Source of the DNA: Bacteroidia bacterium
GTDB lineage: Bacteria; Bacteroidota; Bacteroidia; NS11-12g; UBA9320
Assembly (NCBI GenBank): GCA_020053795.1
Contig: JAGVMN010000047.1
Coordinates: 1 to 54,837 of the forward strand
Length of the DNA stretch: 54,837 bases
Direction: 5' to 3'
Positions 26,170 through 35,408 of the stretch are shown one piece after another. Numbering within the stretch: position 1 is the first letter of the stretch; each line of letters opens with the position of its first letter. The notes under the pieces are model-generated. The model was not told the DNA's origin. It worked only from the letters and a program-made list of their open reading frames with translations, and made no database searches. A program made the translations under genes and the position numbers.

Positions 26170-27045
26170 CTAATAAAGCGTATCACTTTCTAAAACTGTA
26201 CCGGCAAATATGCCCAATCCATTGCTTATATTGTTATAAATGACCAATCCCCCAGCGTAAGGATTCTGATCGAAGTCTATAAAATCACGGTAGTCTTGTA
26301 GGGTGGTTTGATACTTGTAATACTCTTCGCTGATGTTTCGCAATTCAATAAGGTACTTGTAAGTGGTGTTGGCAAGTACCAACCCAAATGGCGGTACAAC
26401 TGTAAGTTCCTTATTTTTACCATTAAAGAGTCTATCGCTGAAGAGAAATCCGCCATCTATGGTCTTTTTTGAATCATAGGCTTTCAAAGAAGGGTCTGTG
26501 ATAGCAAAATCAAAAGGGACAAATTGTTGTGCCAGTTGCGAATAATAGAAAAAATTGACTTTATAGTAGTTCTTTTCAGAGCCATTGTCATTCCACGCTA
26601 TTTTTAATAGATCGCTAAGTTGGCCGCTTTGATCCTTACCACCTTCTGGAATCAAAGAAACATTTTTGTTATCGAGTAAAGAAGGCATCTTACCGCTTGC
26701 AGAGGCGGTCTTAAAGCCAACTTTCTCAACAATAATGCTGTATGAGCTACCCGGTTTTGGGATAATAGAAGTAAAATATGTTTGACTGTTAGAGTCAAAA
26801 AATAATGTACGTTCAGCCCCATTCTCATAAAACTTTATCAATGCTTGATCCATCAAACCAGGATTTTTGGCTTTGTAAGCATCTACACTGTATGTCACAC
26901 TGATTTCCGCAGGTGATAAGTTATCCAGAGCCGAATGAACGACTATCTTTTCTTCGTATTTACCCAGTTTGGTCAGATCAACGGGTTCCTCGCATGACAA
27001 AATCAGGCTCATGAAAAGAAAATATAGTATGATTGATTTTCCCAT
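26170..27045 (-). CDS. DUF4249 domain lipoprotein
   Basis: A 291-aa lipoprotein: signal peptide with lipobox SLILSC (Cys around residue 18), then the start of DUF4249 (KYEEKIVVHSALDNLSPAEISVTYS). A beta-rich body follows, with PKPGSSYSIIVEKVGFKTASASGKMP. DUF4249 genes in Bacteroidota regularly follow a TonB receptor with a carboxypeptidase-regulatory N-domain, as here (1-nt gap). It is probably an outer-membrane accessory lipoprotein of that receptor. Substrate unknown. Confidence 0.85.
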   Translation of the reverse strand: MGKSIILYFLFMSLILSCEEPVDLTKLGKYEEKIVVHSALDNLSPAEISVTYSVDAYKAKNPGLMDQALIKFYENGAERTLFFDSNSQTYFTSIIPKPGSSYSIIVEKVGFKTASASGKMPSLLDNKNVSLIPEGGKDQSGQLSDLLKIAWNDNGSEKNYYKVNFFYYSQLAQQFVPFDFAITDPSLKAYDSKKTIDGGFLFSDRLFNGKNKELTVVPPFGLVLANTTYKYLIELRNISEEYYKYQTTLQDYRDFIDFDQNPYAGGLVIYNNISNGLGIFAGTVLESDTLY

Positions 27046-27046
27046 A

Positions 27047-29383
27047 TCAAAATTTTATAACATAATAAACACCGGGAATAAAGAAGAAAAAGCTCACCTG
27101 ATAGGCACTGTAAACTAAATTTCCCTGTTGATTGAATTCGTCAATGGCATAAACTATTGATGGATTTCGTTTGAAAAACATATTATAAACCGAGAAATAC
27201 AATTCATGAGAGATTCCATCAGATAATTCACCAAAATGATTGTTTATCCCCAAATCAAAACGTGAATATCGCGGAGCCCTGTAATTATTGATGGAACCAT
27301 AGTCAAGCACCTGTCGCCCATCTATATCCAGATATTTGCCAACAGGCAATGTAAATGGATTTCCCGATCCCAGTACAAAATTTATAGAAGCCGAGGTTAC
27401 ATCATTAACCCAGAATTGAAACAACAAATTCACCTGATGCCTTCTATCGAAATTGAAAGGAAAAGGATTGCCGAGATTAATGGTCTCAAAAGTTCGGGTG
27501 GCTTTAGAAAAAGAATAGCCTAACCATCCGGTAAAAGACCCTGCTTTCCGTTTAATCAGCATTTCTAAACCATACGCATCACCTGTGCCTTGATTCACTA
27601 GTTTCTGCCAATCCTGTTTCACATCAGAACTCGAAAAGCTATTGTCAAGTGCCACAAGGTTGTTCATTTTCTTATAATAGGCATCAACGGAGAGCTGAAA
27701 TTTGTCATTTAGTACTCTCACCATCCCAATGGTTACCTGATCTGCATATTCCGGTTTAACTTTTTCTGTGGCCGGTGCCCAATAAATATAAGGGCTGCCA
27801 GAACCGCTATTGGTCAAAAGGTGCATGAATTGGTTCATTCTTCCGGCGGATGCTTTGAAAGACAATACATCACTAACGCGATATCGCATATTAATTCGCG
27901 GCTCAGGATATACTTTTTGAAATCCCTCAGTAAGATAAACAACGGCCCGCAGCCCAAGATTAATTTTCCACCTGTCATTGGATGCAATGTCATCTTCCAA
28001 ATAGAAGGCCATTTCATTTGATTGCAGGTATTTTTTATTTCCGTATTCATTGACAAAATTGTCAGTAGATGGGATGTTTTTTCCTTCTTGTCGGAGGTAA
28101 CCGGTGTTAAATCCTCTAAAAGAAGCCTGTAAACCATATCTGAGGAAATGTGTTGCACTTTTGTTGAACTCGAAATCTGCGTGCAGTAAAACATCTCTTA
28201 TTCCACTTTTATAATCTGAAGTATAATTACCGACGGACGATGTTGAATCACTAATCCTTTCGGTATATGCTTGTTTCACCCCATATTGGCTGAACATCAA
28301 TGAAACGCTGCCGAATAATTTCATACCGTAAATGTGGTTCCATCTAATTGATCCGGCAAGATTACCCCAACCAATATTTGCGTCTGACCTGATATTTGAC
28401 ATTTGAGAAGAATCAAATATTGTATTGTTAAATACCAAGCGGTCCCTGCCCAAGTATCCCGAAAAATAAATTTTATCTCTTTTATCTATTTTATGAACCA
28501 TTTTAAAATTCAAATCAGCGTACTTAACGGCAGACAAACCAAGTAGGTTCGTAAGAAGGCCTTTCAGGAAAAAATCAAAATAAGACATTCTTAGCCCGAA
28601 ACTGTAAGTGGTTGCGGTATCTTTTGATCCACCGGTAAGAGCGAGTTTAATCGAAAGTGGTGTTAAAGAAACCGATCCGTGAGATTTGTTTGAATTTCCT
28701 TCAATGGTTGTAATATCAATAACCGAAGAAAGCCGGCCGCCATAATGAGGAGCAAAACCACCCTTGTGCAATTGAACATTATTAATGGCTTCCGGGTTAT
28801 AAACGCTGAACATGCCACCAAGATGAGAGTTGTAATAAACCGGAATGCCATCTATCAGCATCAAGTTCTGATCTGTACCCCCGCCTCTGACAAACAAATT
28901 TGAAAAACCTTCATTGCCGAATTTCACCCCTGGCAAGTTCTGAAGTCCTTTAATCAAATCCGTTTCGCCAAACATATATGGAATTTCACGGGTGAACTTC
29001 ATTGGTAAATCTATTTTGTTTCCCAAAACATCAGTAACCTCATTCTGGCTTCTCGGCAGGTCGTTATGGTCGTAATCCTCGTGTTCTTCCTGTTCCAGAA
29101 AAATATTCAGAAACCGGTCGTTTTCGATAGAAAATGAATCTCTTAAAGCCCTGTATCCTGACTGATTAATTGACAAGACAATGTCCTGCGGCGGTGAGGA
29201 TATATTGAAATAGCCATATCTGTTTGTATAGCTTTCCACCCGCCAACCTTCGATGAAAACACGAACACCCATTAAAGCTTCGCCGGTTTTTTTGTCATGT
29301 ACATATCCTGAGATCGTGTACGAATATTGACATAACCCGAGCATTGGCTTCAAGGTCAATAAAATTACCAACAGGCGTTCCAT
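27047..29383 (-). CDS. TonB-dependent receptor with carboxypeptidase-regulatory-like N-domain
   Basis: Outer-membrane transporter of 778 aa. Signal peptide MERLLVILLTLKPMLGLCQ, then a carboxypeptidase-D regulatory-like domain (YTISGYVHDKKTGEALMGVRV, about 20-105), the plug (about 115-240: DLIKGLQNLPGVKFGNEGFS, FVRGGGTDQNLMLIDGIPVY, RLSSVIDI) and a beta-barrel ending in an aromatic residue (YYVIKF). Start chosen at the ATG 29381-29383: a perfect -7 box (29394-29401) lies upstream of it and inside the longer open frame. Forms an operon with the DUF4249 gene. No SusD gene, so it is not a glycan SusCD pair. Confidence 0.92.
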   Translation of the reverse strand: MERLLVILLTLKPMLGLCQYSYTISGYVHDKKTGEALMGVRVFIEGWRVESYTNRYGYFNISSPPQDIVLSINQSGYRALRDSFSIENDRFLNIFLEQEEHEDYDHNDLPRSQNEVTDVLGNKIDLPMKFTREIPYMFGETDLIKGLQNLPGVKFGNEGFSNLFVRGGGTDQNLMLIDGIPVYYNSHLGGMFSVYNPEAINNVQLHKGGFAPHYGGRLSSVIDITTIEGNSNKSHGSVSLTPLSIKLALTGGSKDTATTYSFGLRMSYFDFFLKGLLTNLLGLSAVKYADLNFKMVHKIDKRDKIYFSGYLGRDRLVFNNTIFDSSQMSNIRSDANIGWGNLAGSIRWNHIYGMKLFGSVSLMFSQYGVKQAYTERISDSTSSVGNYTSDYKSGIRDVLLHADFEFNKSATHFLRYGLQASFRGFNTGYLRQEGKNIPSTDNFVNEYGNKKYLQSNEMAFYLEDDIASNDRWKINLGLRAVVYLTEGFQKVYPEPRINMRYRVSDVLSFKASAGRMNQFMHLLTNSGSGSPYIYWAPATEKVKPEYADQVTIGMVRVLNDKFQLSVDAYYKKMNNLVALDNSFSSSDVKQDWQKLVNQGTGDAYGLEMLIKRKAGSFTGWLGYSFSKATRTFETINLGNPFPFNFDRRHQVNLLFQFWVNDVTSASINFVLGSGNPFTLPVGKYLDIDGRQVLDYGSINNYRAPRYSRFDLGINNHFGELSDGISHELYFSVYNMFFKRNPSIVYAIDEFNQQGNLVYSAYQVSFFFFIPGVYYVIKF

Positions 29384-29393
29384 TCGCACACGG

Positions 29394-29401
29394 CAAAAAT
29401 A
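29394..29401 (-). promoter_or_regulatory. -7 box upstream of the TonB receptor
   Basis: TATTTTTG on the minus strand ends about 10 nt before the chosen ATG, implying a very short leader. No matching -33 box. Confidence 0.4.
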
Positions 29402-29474
29402 TTCAGAAGTCATCGCATTTTTGTCAGAGCATTCAGATAATCGTCAAACTAATGGTATTTTCGCAAATTTATTT

Positions 29475-29548
29475 GGACCCGTAGCTTAATTGGATAGAGT
29501 ATCTGACTACGGATCAGAAGGTTGGGGGTTCGAATCCCTCCGGGTTCA
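29475..29548 (+). tRNA. tRNA-Arg (anticodon ACG)
   Basis: A 74-nt cloverleaf: acceptor GGACCCG / CGGGTTC plus discriminator A, anticodon stem TCTGA / TCAGA around loop CTACGGA (anticodon ACG), T-arm with GGTTCGAATCC. The 3' CCA is not encoded. It reads CGU and, after deamination of A34, CGC/CGA codons. Confidence 0.95.
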
Positions 29549-29558
29549 CAAGCACAGT

Positions 29559-29593
29559 AAAGGCTTTCAGGATAATGAAAGCCGGAAGCCTTT
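29559..29593 (+). terminator. Stem-loop after tRNA-Arg
   Basis: AAAGGCTT / AAGCCTTT (8-bp stem) followed by a T-rich stretch, 10 nt beyond the tRNA: a likely terminator. The remainder of the gap up to 30039 is AT-rich and I see no gene in it. Confidence 0.45.
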
Positions 29594-30039
29594 GTATCTT
29601 CTTTTGGAAAATAATACCTCAAAATTGAATATGGACATTGTGATGTGAGCTATGCTATTAATGCATTTTCTTCCAAATTCACTGACATGCTTGCAATATC
29701 AACATAATAGCTCTGAAATATTGGATCACCTTCTTCATCTCATTTTAGTAGTTCCTTATTTCTTTATTTCATGGCGGAATCTGAGGCCATATTATCAACT
29801 TTTTTGCCTATTCCCAGAAGATATCATTTTATACAGAAAGTACTTTCCGTTAAAAAAACGGTGGTTCGCAACTTAAGTCCTTAAAAATATTTCTACTTAT
29901 TCTTCCAATTCGTTCATCCCCATTTAACCCCTGATAAACGACAATAAATGTTTTCTCCAAATGAAGGAAATGAAAGATTATGAAAGACTATTTAACATTA
30001 TTAACTTGATATGACACCATGTTGTATTTGCTAAGATGC

Positions 30040-31290
30040 TTAATCAATCGGAAAATCATTCATCAATCTTCGGAGCATTTCCAGTGCTGTCAATGCCGAT
30101 CTTTCAATGATTTGCAGACGGCTGCCTTGAAACATAAACTTTCTCGTAAAGGAACCGCCTTCTGATTCTACACAAATCCAAACAGTTCCAACCGGTTTTT
30201 TTAACGTTCCGCCACCGGGTCCGGCAATCCCTGATGTGGCAATGGCATAATCAGATTTAAATGTTTTGCGAAGTCCTTCTGCCATTTTAACAACAACCGC
30301 TTCACTTACGGCTCCGTGTTTATGAATGATTGATCTGGATACCTTCAGTTGTTCTTCTTTTATCTGATTGGCATAACTCACCACAGATCCCAAATAATAT
30401 TCAGAACTTCCGGGTATGGAAGTGATGAGGTGGGCGATATAGCCTCCCGTGCAACTCTCGGCGGTGGCAAGTGTTTGCTTTCTCTTTCTAAGGTTCTCAC
30501 CAATAGTTTCTGCCAGATTTTTATCGCCTTCAGATGCAATGTTTTCTTTGACGATTTGCCTCAGTTCAAAGACCTTTTCACGTAAATCTTTCTCTAATTT
30601 TTTTTGTTGATCACTTTTCCCTGAAAGTCTGAGCCTTACGGTATTCAGATGGGGAAGATAGGCCAATTTGATGTGAGGTGGTAGATTATTCTCAAAATCG
30701 TTCAGCATGTTACTGAGAATAGATTCAGGAATATTAACCACCATCAGCGTTTTATGTATAATTGAAGGCAGAGAGAATTTTCTGACAATTTCAGGCAGCA
30801 CAAATGCTTCCATGATTCCTTTCATCTCAAATGGAACGCCCGGCATTGATACATAAATAACTCCGGATTTTTCAAACCACATAGCGGGTGCCGTACCATT
30901 GATGTTTTGAATGACTGTGCAGTTTTTTGGAACCCAAGCTTGTAGTTCGTTGGATTTTCCAACGGGAATATTTCTTTTGTTTAAAAGTGCATAGACGTTA
31001 TCGAGAACCGAGATATTCAATACCAAATCGGTTTCAAAATAGTGGCAAAGAGCTTTTTTGGTGATATCGTCTCTGGTAGGACCCAATCCACCGGTTATGA
31101 GTACAATAGCGGATCTTTCTGATGCAAGTTTAAAAGCCTGGGTTATTTCATGAAGATCGTCGTGAACAGATGTTATCTGAACGACACCAACCCCGATGGC
31201 ATTAAGTTTTTGAGCCATCCATGCCGAATTAGTGTCAACTATCTGACCAATCAGTATTTCATCCCCAACGGTAATTATTTCAGCTGTCAA
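30040..31290 (-). CDS. cinA: CinA family protein (MoCF-like domain plus nicotinamide-nucleotide amidase)
   Basis: A 416-aa two-domain protein. The N-terminal COG1058 domain (1-250: EIITVGDEILIGQIVDTN, TGGLGPTRDDITKKAL, MPGVPFEMK) is a MoCF-like fold linked to NAD-metabolite pyrophosphatase activity. The C-terminal PncC domain (260-412: LATAESCTGGYIAHLITSIPGSS, YAIATSGIAGPGGGT) deamidates nicotinamide mononucleotide for NAD salvage. Translation must start at a TTG (31288-31290): no ATG precedes the family N-terminus. A promoter-like pair lies at 31312-31345. Confidence 0.92.
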   Translation of the reverse strand: MTAEIITVGDEILIGQIVDTNSAWMAQKLNAIGVGVVQITSVHDDLHEITQAFKLASERSAIVLITGGLGPTRDDITKKALCHYFETDLVLNISVLDNVYALLNKRNIPVGKSNELQAWVPKNCTVIQNINGTAPAMWFEKSGVIYVSMPGVPFEMKGIMEAFVLPEIVRKFSLPSIIHKTLMVVNIPESILSNMLNDFENNLPPHIKLAYLPHLNTVRLRLSGKSDQQKKLEKDLREKVFELRQIVKENIASEGDKNLAETIGENLRKRKQTLATAESCTGGYIAHLITSIPGSSEYYLGSVVSYANQIKEEQLKVSRSIIHKHGAVSEAVVVKMAEGLRKTFKSDYAIATSGIAGPGGGTLKKPVGTVWICVESEGGSFTRKFMFQGSRLQIIERSALTALEMLRRLMNDFPID

Positions 31291-31311
31291 ACGGCGTACT
31301 TAAAGATGTTT

Positions 31312-31345
31312 CAAAATTAGACATTTAAGATTTGAAAATGACAAA
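31312..31345 (-). promoter_or_regulatory. Promoter of cinA
   Basis: Minus strand TTTG (31342-31345), 22-nt spacer, TAATTTTG (31312-31319). The -7 box is perfect; the spacer is 2-3 nt longer than usual. Confidence 0.45.
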
Positions 31346-31595
31346 AGGGGCATGAGGATTAAGGTGCCAAGTTCCAAATTCCAAGACTCAATCTCTCATA
31401 TTAGTTCACCAATTTTGATGTGAGAAGAACCATAATCAATGGGTTATATAATTGACTCCTAAGAATTTGGTTCCGTAAATTCGGTTCTTGGAATTTAATC
31501 CGAAATATAAACTTAAATTTAATCTTAAGGGTTTTCAAAAATTTCTTAAAAAAGGAAGCTGGGAATCTCTTAATTTCGCGACCACAATTGTTGAT

Positions 31596-31934
31596 ATGAA
31601 AAGCGAAAAAGCCAATAAAAAACTTGCCGATCTGGTTAAATCAAGCAAAAAATCATGGGACTCTGAAAGCATCGCTTCTGCTTTACTTGAAATAAGAGAA
31701 ATTGCCAAAGCGGAAGCCGACCCTGCCATCGTCAAAATATTGCGTTTGGCTTCAGAATATATTTCTGCCAACGATGGTTTCGATACCGGATACCTTAGCA
31801 GTGATGAAGAAAATGCCGATCTCGAAATGAGCGATTTTGACTACCTGATTGAATTGATTATCCATTCTGATAAAGAATCAAACCGCTCTGAAATTAAGGA
31901 AATCAGGAATTTATTGGTTGGTCAGTTGTATTAA
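31596..31934 (+). CDS. Small acidic helical protein upstream of prfB
   Basis: I do not recognise this protein. From the ATG at 31596 it has 112 residues, with a basic start (MKSEKANKKLADLVKSSKK), helical middle and an acidic C-terminal half (SSDEENADLEMSDFDY). The frame is open upstream to a TTG at 31488 (148 aa). I prefer the ATG because a -7-like TAATTTCG (31571-31578) lies 17 nt before it. No membrane segment or signal peptide. prfB starts 18 nt after its stop, so the two are probably cotranscribed. Confidence 0.55.
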   Translation: MKSEKANKKLADLVKSSKKSWDSESIASALLEIREIAKAEADPAIVKILRLASEYISANDGFDTGYLSSDEENADLEMSDFDYLIELIIHSDKESNRSEIKEIRNLLVGQLY

Positions 31935-31952
31935 CAATTTACAAATAATAAA

Positions 31953-33045
31953 ATGACTTACGATCAATTACAGGATTTAAAGGGTAGATCTCACGCCCTG
32001 AGGAGGTTTCTTTGACGTCGGGAAGAAGCTTGCCCTGATAGAAGACGAGGAACAGCACACCCACGATCCCGATTTTTGGCTCGACCCCAAAAAAGCGGAG
32101 GCTCATCTAAGGGAAATAAAAAAGAAAAAAGTTTGGACAGATGCCTGGCAACGGATAGATGATTCGGTTTCCGAACTTGAAATATTTTACGAATTCAAGC
32201 AGTCCGGTGATATGACTGACAAGGAGTTGGACGAACAATTTTTCAAGACGCTAGAGATGATAGAAAATCTCGAGTTCAAGAATATGTTAAGCGGCGATGA
32301 GGATATTCTCGATGCAATTATAGAAATTAATGCCGGAGCAGGGGGAACAGAAAGCAATGACTGGGCATCAATGCTAATGCGTATGTATATTTTGTGGGCT
32401 GAGAAAAACGGATACCAAACCAATATTGTTGACATGGTGGATGGCGAGGTTGCCGGAGTTAAATCTGTTTCGATAGAAATATTAGGTCAGTTTGCATACG
32501 GTTACCTGAAAGGTGAGAATGGCGTTCATCGTCTGGTGCGGATTTCTCCATTTGATTCAAACGCGAGAAGACATACATCTTTTGCTTCCGTTTATTGTTA
32601 TCCCTTGGTTGACGACACCATTACTATTGAAATTAACGAAGCACTTGATGTAACCTGGGATACTTTTCGTTCGAGTGGCAAAGGCGGGCAAAATGTAAAT
32701 AAAGTTGAAACTGCAGTTCGATTGAAACATGCTCCTTCGGGAATAATTATCGAATGTCAGCAGGGGAGGTCACAGGCAGAAAATAAGAACAAGGCTTTAA
32801 AAATGCTGAAATCTCAGTTGTTTGAACTTGAACTGAGAAAAAGAAATGAAGAACGGGACAAAGTTGAGGCTTCAAAGATGAAGATTGAATGGGGCTCACA
32901 AATCAGAAATTACGTTTTGCATCCATACAAATTGGCCAAAGACTTGCGAACCGGTTATGAAACTTCAAACGCTCAGGCAGTTTTAGATGGCGATCTCAAT
33001 GAGTTTTTCAAATCTTATTTGATGGAGTTTGCCAAAAAGAATTGA
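31953..33045 (+). CDS. prfB: Peptide chain release factor 2, with programmed +1 frameshift
   Basis: RF2 releases peptides at UGA and UAA. The gene starts at ATG 31953 and runs 20 codons to an in-frame TGA (32013-32015). There the site AGGAGG TTT CTT TGA C has the internal Shine-Dalgarno (32001-32006) 3 nt before CTT. Slipping +1 on CTT gives GAC and continues to the TAA at 33043-33045, about 363 aa in total. The downstream part carries the stop-recognition SPF motif ([12 protein letters not shown]) and the catalytic GGQ ([10 protein letters not shown]). Low RF2 favours slippage and thus more RF2, the classic autoregulation. A caller that ignores the shift would see only a truncated 277-aa protein from 32212. 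Confidence 0.95.
32001..32016 (+). promoter_or_regulatory. RF2 +1 frameshift site
   Basis: AGGAGGTTTCTTTGAC: SD-like AGGAGG, slippery CTT, and UGA followed by C (a weak termination context), matching the well-known prfB element. Confidence 0.92.
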
Positions 33046-33061
33046 CCAAGACTTATCTTTG
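33028..33061 (+). promoter_or_regulatory. Promoter of tRNA-Leu inside the end of prfB
   Basis: TTTG (33028-33031), 22-nt spacer, TATCTTTG (33054-33061), ending 15 nt before the tRNA. It would allow transcription independent of prfB. Confidence 0.5.
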
Positions 33062-33076
33062 CCGACTTAAAAACAT

Positions 33077-33158
33077 GCCCAGGTGGTGAAATTGGTAGAC
33101 ACGCTACTTTGAGGGGGTAGTGGCTTTGGCTGTGCAGGTTCAAATCCTGTTCTGGGCA
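33077..33158 (+). tRNA. tRNA-Leu (anticodon GAG)
   Basis: An 82-nt class II tRNA: acceptor GCCCAGG / TCTGGGC, anticodon stem CTACT / GGTAG around TTGAGGG (anticodon GAG), short variable arm (TGGCTTTGGC), T-arm with GGTTCAAATCC, discriminator A. Reads CUU/CUC. The 3' CCA is not encoded. Confidence 0.94.
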
Positions 33159-33162
33159 CAAA

Positions 33163-33194
33163 AAAAAACCTTCGGGAATTCCGAAGGTTTTTTT
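33163..33194. terminator. Bidirectional terminator after tRNA-Leu
   Basis: AACCTTCGG-GAATT-CCGAAGGTT (9-bp stem), flanked by eight A on the left and seven T on the right, so it can stop transcription from prfB/tRNA-Leu and also from the opposite strand. Confidence 0.85.
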
Positions 33195-33214
33195 ATCCAT
33201 CAAAAGTCTATGAT

Positions 33215-33559
33215 TTATTCAATATCAACAGAGTCCTGACCAGACCCTTCGGGCTTTACAATGGGCATTTCTTCCGGAATAGAAGTTTCAGATTCAGAAA
33301 TTGTTTCAGCCTCAATGGCAGGCATCTCAGAAATAACCTTCTTCGTCACCTTTTTGGCTTTCATTAAGGGTGGCGTTTCGGCAGGGTTTTCTGTCATAGT
33401 AATTACTTCTATATCAGTATGGTCCAGGATGATCCCACTCTCGGCGGCATAAGGAGACTTAATATATAGTCTGCTTTTGTTAATTTTAAGATTCTCAACC
33501 CTCACTCTGGCTCTGGTCTTATTTAATAGTTCTTTTCTTTGTAATCTTGTTACAGCCAT
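33215..33559 (-). CDS. Small protein with basic head and acidic tail
   Basis: A 114-aa protein of unknown function. The first 35 residues are strongly basic (MAVTRLQRKELLNKTRARVR), as in small nucleic-acid- or ribosome-associated proteins. The second half is low-complexity, rich in E, P and K (AIEAETISESETSIPEEMP), and probably disordered. I have an impression of a conserved Bacteroidota family beginning MAVTRL-RK but cannot name it. A TATTTTTG box lies at 33576-33583, and the shared terminator at 33163-33194 lies downstream. Confidence 0.6.
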   Translation of the reverse strand: MAVTRLQRKELLNKTRARVRVENLKINKSRLYIKSPYAAESGIILDHTDIEVITMTENPAETPPLMKAKKVTKKVISEMPAIEAETISESETSIPEEMPIVKPEGSGQDSVDIE

Positions 33560-33689
33560 CTTCTATTTTTTTTTGCAAAAATAAGATTTTTATCCGTTAA
33601 CAAAAACAGGTTTTAGAAAGTCAAAAAGGAAAAAGAATGGCAGGGCAATAAAAAAGTCCTTGATCAACTATGGCTTTAAATATTTTGAT

Positions 33690-35345
33690 CTATTGAATCT
33701 GAATTCTTCTTTGAAGGATGGCCCCGCCCTGTATTACTTGAAGCACATACATCCCGGCTGAAATATTGTCAATATTTAATTGAGCAGTTCCGCTCGCATT
33801 TGATATGCTTAGCAACTCGCGGCCGGCAATGTCTTTCAAAATGATATCGGCATTACTCAGGGTAAAATTTACGCCATTAACCATAATGAAACCATGAGCA
33901 GGATTAGGGTAAACCAAGAGATTTAGATTTGATGAACCCAAATTATTAATACCAAGAGTGCTGACATTAAAATAAGAATTTTTTGTCCTGGAATCAGAGC
34001 CAAATTCGTTTGTTACATCCAGTTTAACAGTATAAAATCCTACAGCCGAAAACTTAACGGTAATGCTTGCATCACTGTTTGGATTACCATTTACTATATC
34101 AACATTTGCTGTGCTTCCAGTTTGAGAAGTAACAGTCCATTTTCTACTCGTGGCTGGTTTACCTCCTGAATTATCTGTAAGGGTAGATTCTTCATTTACC
34201 ATAAGATTTACTTTGGATGCCGTAAAGTCGCTTGAGGGTGCTAAGTTATTTATGGTTATTTTTTTAATTAGGTGGTAATCAACATCGGTAACGTAAAGAG
34301 CATTGAAGCCATCATAAGCCATACCTGACAATTTACCAAATCTTGCATCACTTCCCGTTCCATCAACATTTCCTGTAGCATTCAGGCTCCCGGCAAATGT
34401 AGAAACAGTATTCTTTGCAATATCAATTACCCTGATTGCTGTTACATCATTTACATAAATAAGTCCATTAACAAAAACGATACCTTCCGGACTTTTAAAT
34501 CTCGCCTCGGCTAAGGTTCCGTCTTTCGGATTGAAATCTAAAGCTTTACCTGTTATAGTGGTCGTTTTACCAGAGGAAATGTTAACCTTCCTTATGCTAG
34601 AATTATATTGGTCTGCCACTATCAACTCATTATCATTCATCATGGCCATACCCCATGGTCCCCCAAAAGTGCTATTGGTGCCATTAGTTCCATCTGTTGA
34701 ACCAAAAGTACCAGGAATGCCTGCCAGATTGGTTACAACACCTCCGGAAGAAATTTTTCTTATACAGAAATTCCACCAGTCCGATACATAAAAATTTCCG
34801 TTTTTATCCATTACAATTCCCTTTGGGGTGTTAAACCTTGCATTTGTTCCGGTTGCATTTTTGTAATCGGCAATGGCTGTAGGGGGTGGTGCTCCGGCAA
34901 ATGTAGTGATTGATTGAGGCTGACCTAAACTTGTATAAGCAGCCAGTTTTCGAATAGAATGATTTTCTGAATCAACGATGTACATATTACCATTGGCATC
35001 TGAAATGATATCGGATGGAGCCGCTAATTCACCCGAAATCCCTGCTCCATCTTTGTACCCTTGAGAAAAGCTCCCATTTCCAAGTTTTCCTGAACGGTTA
35101 TAAAATTTTCCATTAATCAAAACCCTTATTTTATTGCGTTCCGTGATATACATATAACCACTTGGATCCCATGCAATACCCTGTGGTTGGTAGAAATAAG
35201 CATTTTGCGGACTGGCAGTATCATTGTTGAAGTTGGCCGTTGGATTAGCACTGTTATCTATACCTGCAAAAGTAGTAACTGTTTGTGCCTTGATTGTGAT
35301 TAGGTTAATAATCAAAAGAGTATAAAGTAAGGTTAAAATTCTCAT
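33690..35345 (-). CDS. NHL-repeat beta-propeller with PKD-like domain and T9SS type A sorting domain
   Basis: Secreted 551-aa protein from the ATG 35343-35345 (MRILTLLYTLLIINLITIKAQ signal peptide); an upstream in-frame start is unlikely. Residues 25-370 carry about six NHL-type blades (GIAWDPSGYMYITERNKIR, DIISDANGNMYIVDSENHSIRKL, GIVMDKNGNFYVSDWWNFCIRKI), expected to form a six-bladed propeller. A PKD-like beta domain follows (FSAVGFYTVKLDVTNEFGSDS), then the type A sorting domain (LLVYPNPAHGFIMVNG to RRIQIQ). Ligand unknown. It is the third T9SS cargo in the window and lies in its own transcription unit. Confidence 0.88.
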   Translation of the reverse strand: MRILTLLYTLLIINLITIKAQTVTTFAGIDNSANPTANFNNDTASPQNAYFYQPQGIAWDPSGYMYITERNKIRVLINGKFYNRSGKLGNGSFSQGYKDGAGISGELAAPSDIISDANGNMYIVDSENHSIRKLAAYTSLGQPQSITTFAGAPPPTAIADYKNATGTNARFNTPKGIVMDKNGNFYVSDWWNFCIRKISSGGVVTNLAGIPGTFGSTDGTNGTNSTFGGPWGMAMMNDNELIVADQYNSSIRKVNISSGKTTTITGKALDFNPKDGTLAEARFKSPEGIVFVNGLIYVNDVTAIRVIDIAKNTVSTFAGSLNATGNVDGTGSDARFGKLSGMAYDGFNALYVTDVDYHLIKKITINNLAPSSDFTASKVNLMVNEESTLTDNSGGKPATSRKWTVTSQTGSTANVDIVNGNPNSDASITVKFSAVGFYTVKLDVTNEFGSDSRTKNSYFNVSTLGINNLGSSNLNLLVYPNPAHGFIMVNGVNFTLSNADIILKDIAGRELLSISNASGTAQLNIDNISAGMYVLQVIQGGAILQRRIQIQ

Positions 35346-35408
35346 AAAACAAATTGTATTAAGGTGCATTAAAAAAATGAAAAGCAAATTAAGCGAAAAG
35401 TGATTTAT

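Noticed and set aside
29475-29548. tRNA-Arg as integration site of a genomic island
   Set aside because: No integrase, no repeated tRNA 3' end downstream, and flanking genes are ordinary.
29652-29876. 74-codon open frame after tRNA-Arg
   Set aside because: Composition is unlike a real protein, no ribosome binding site, no family pattern; likely chance in an AT-rich gap.
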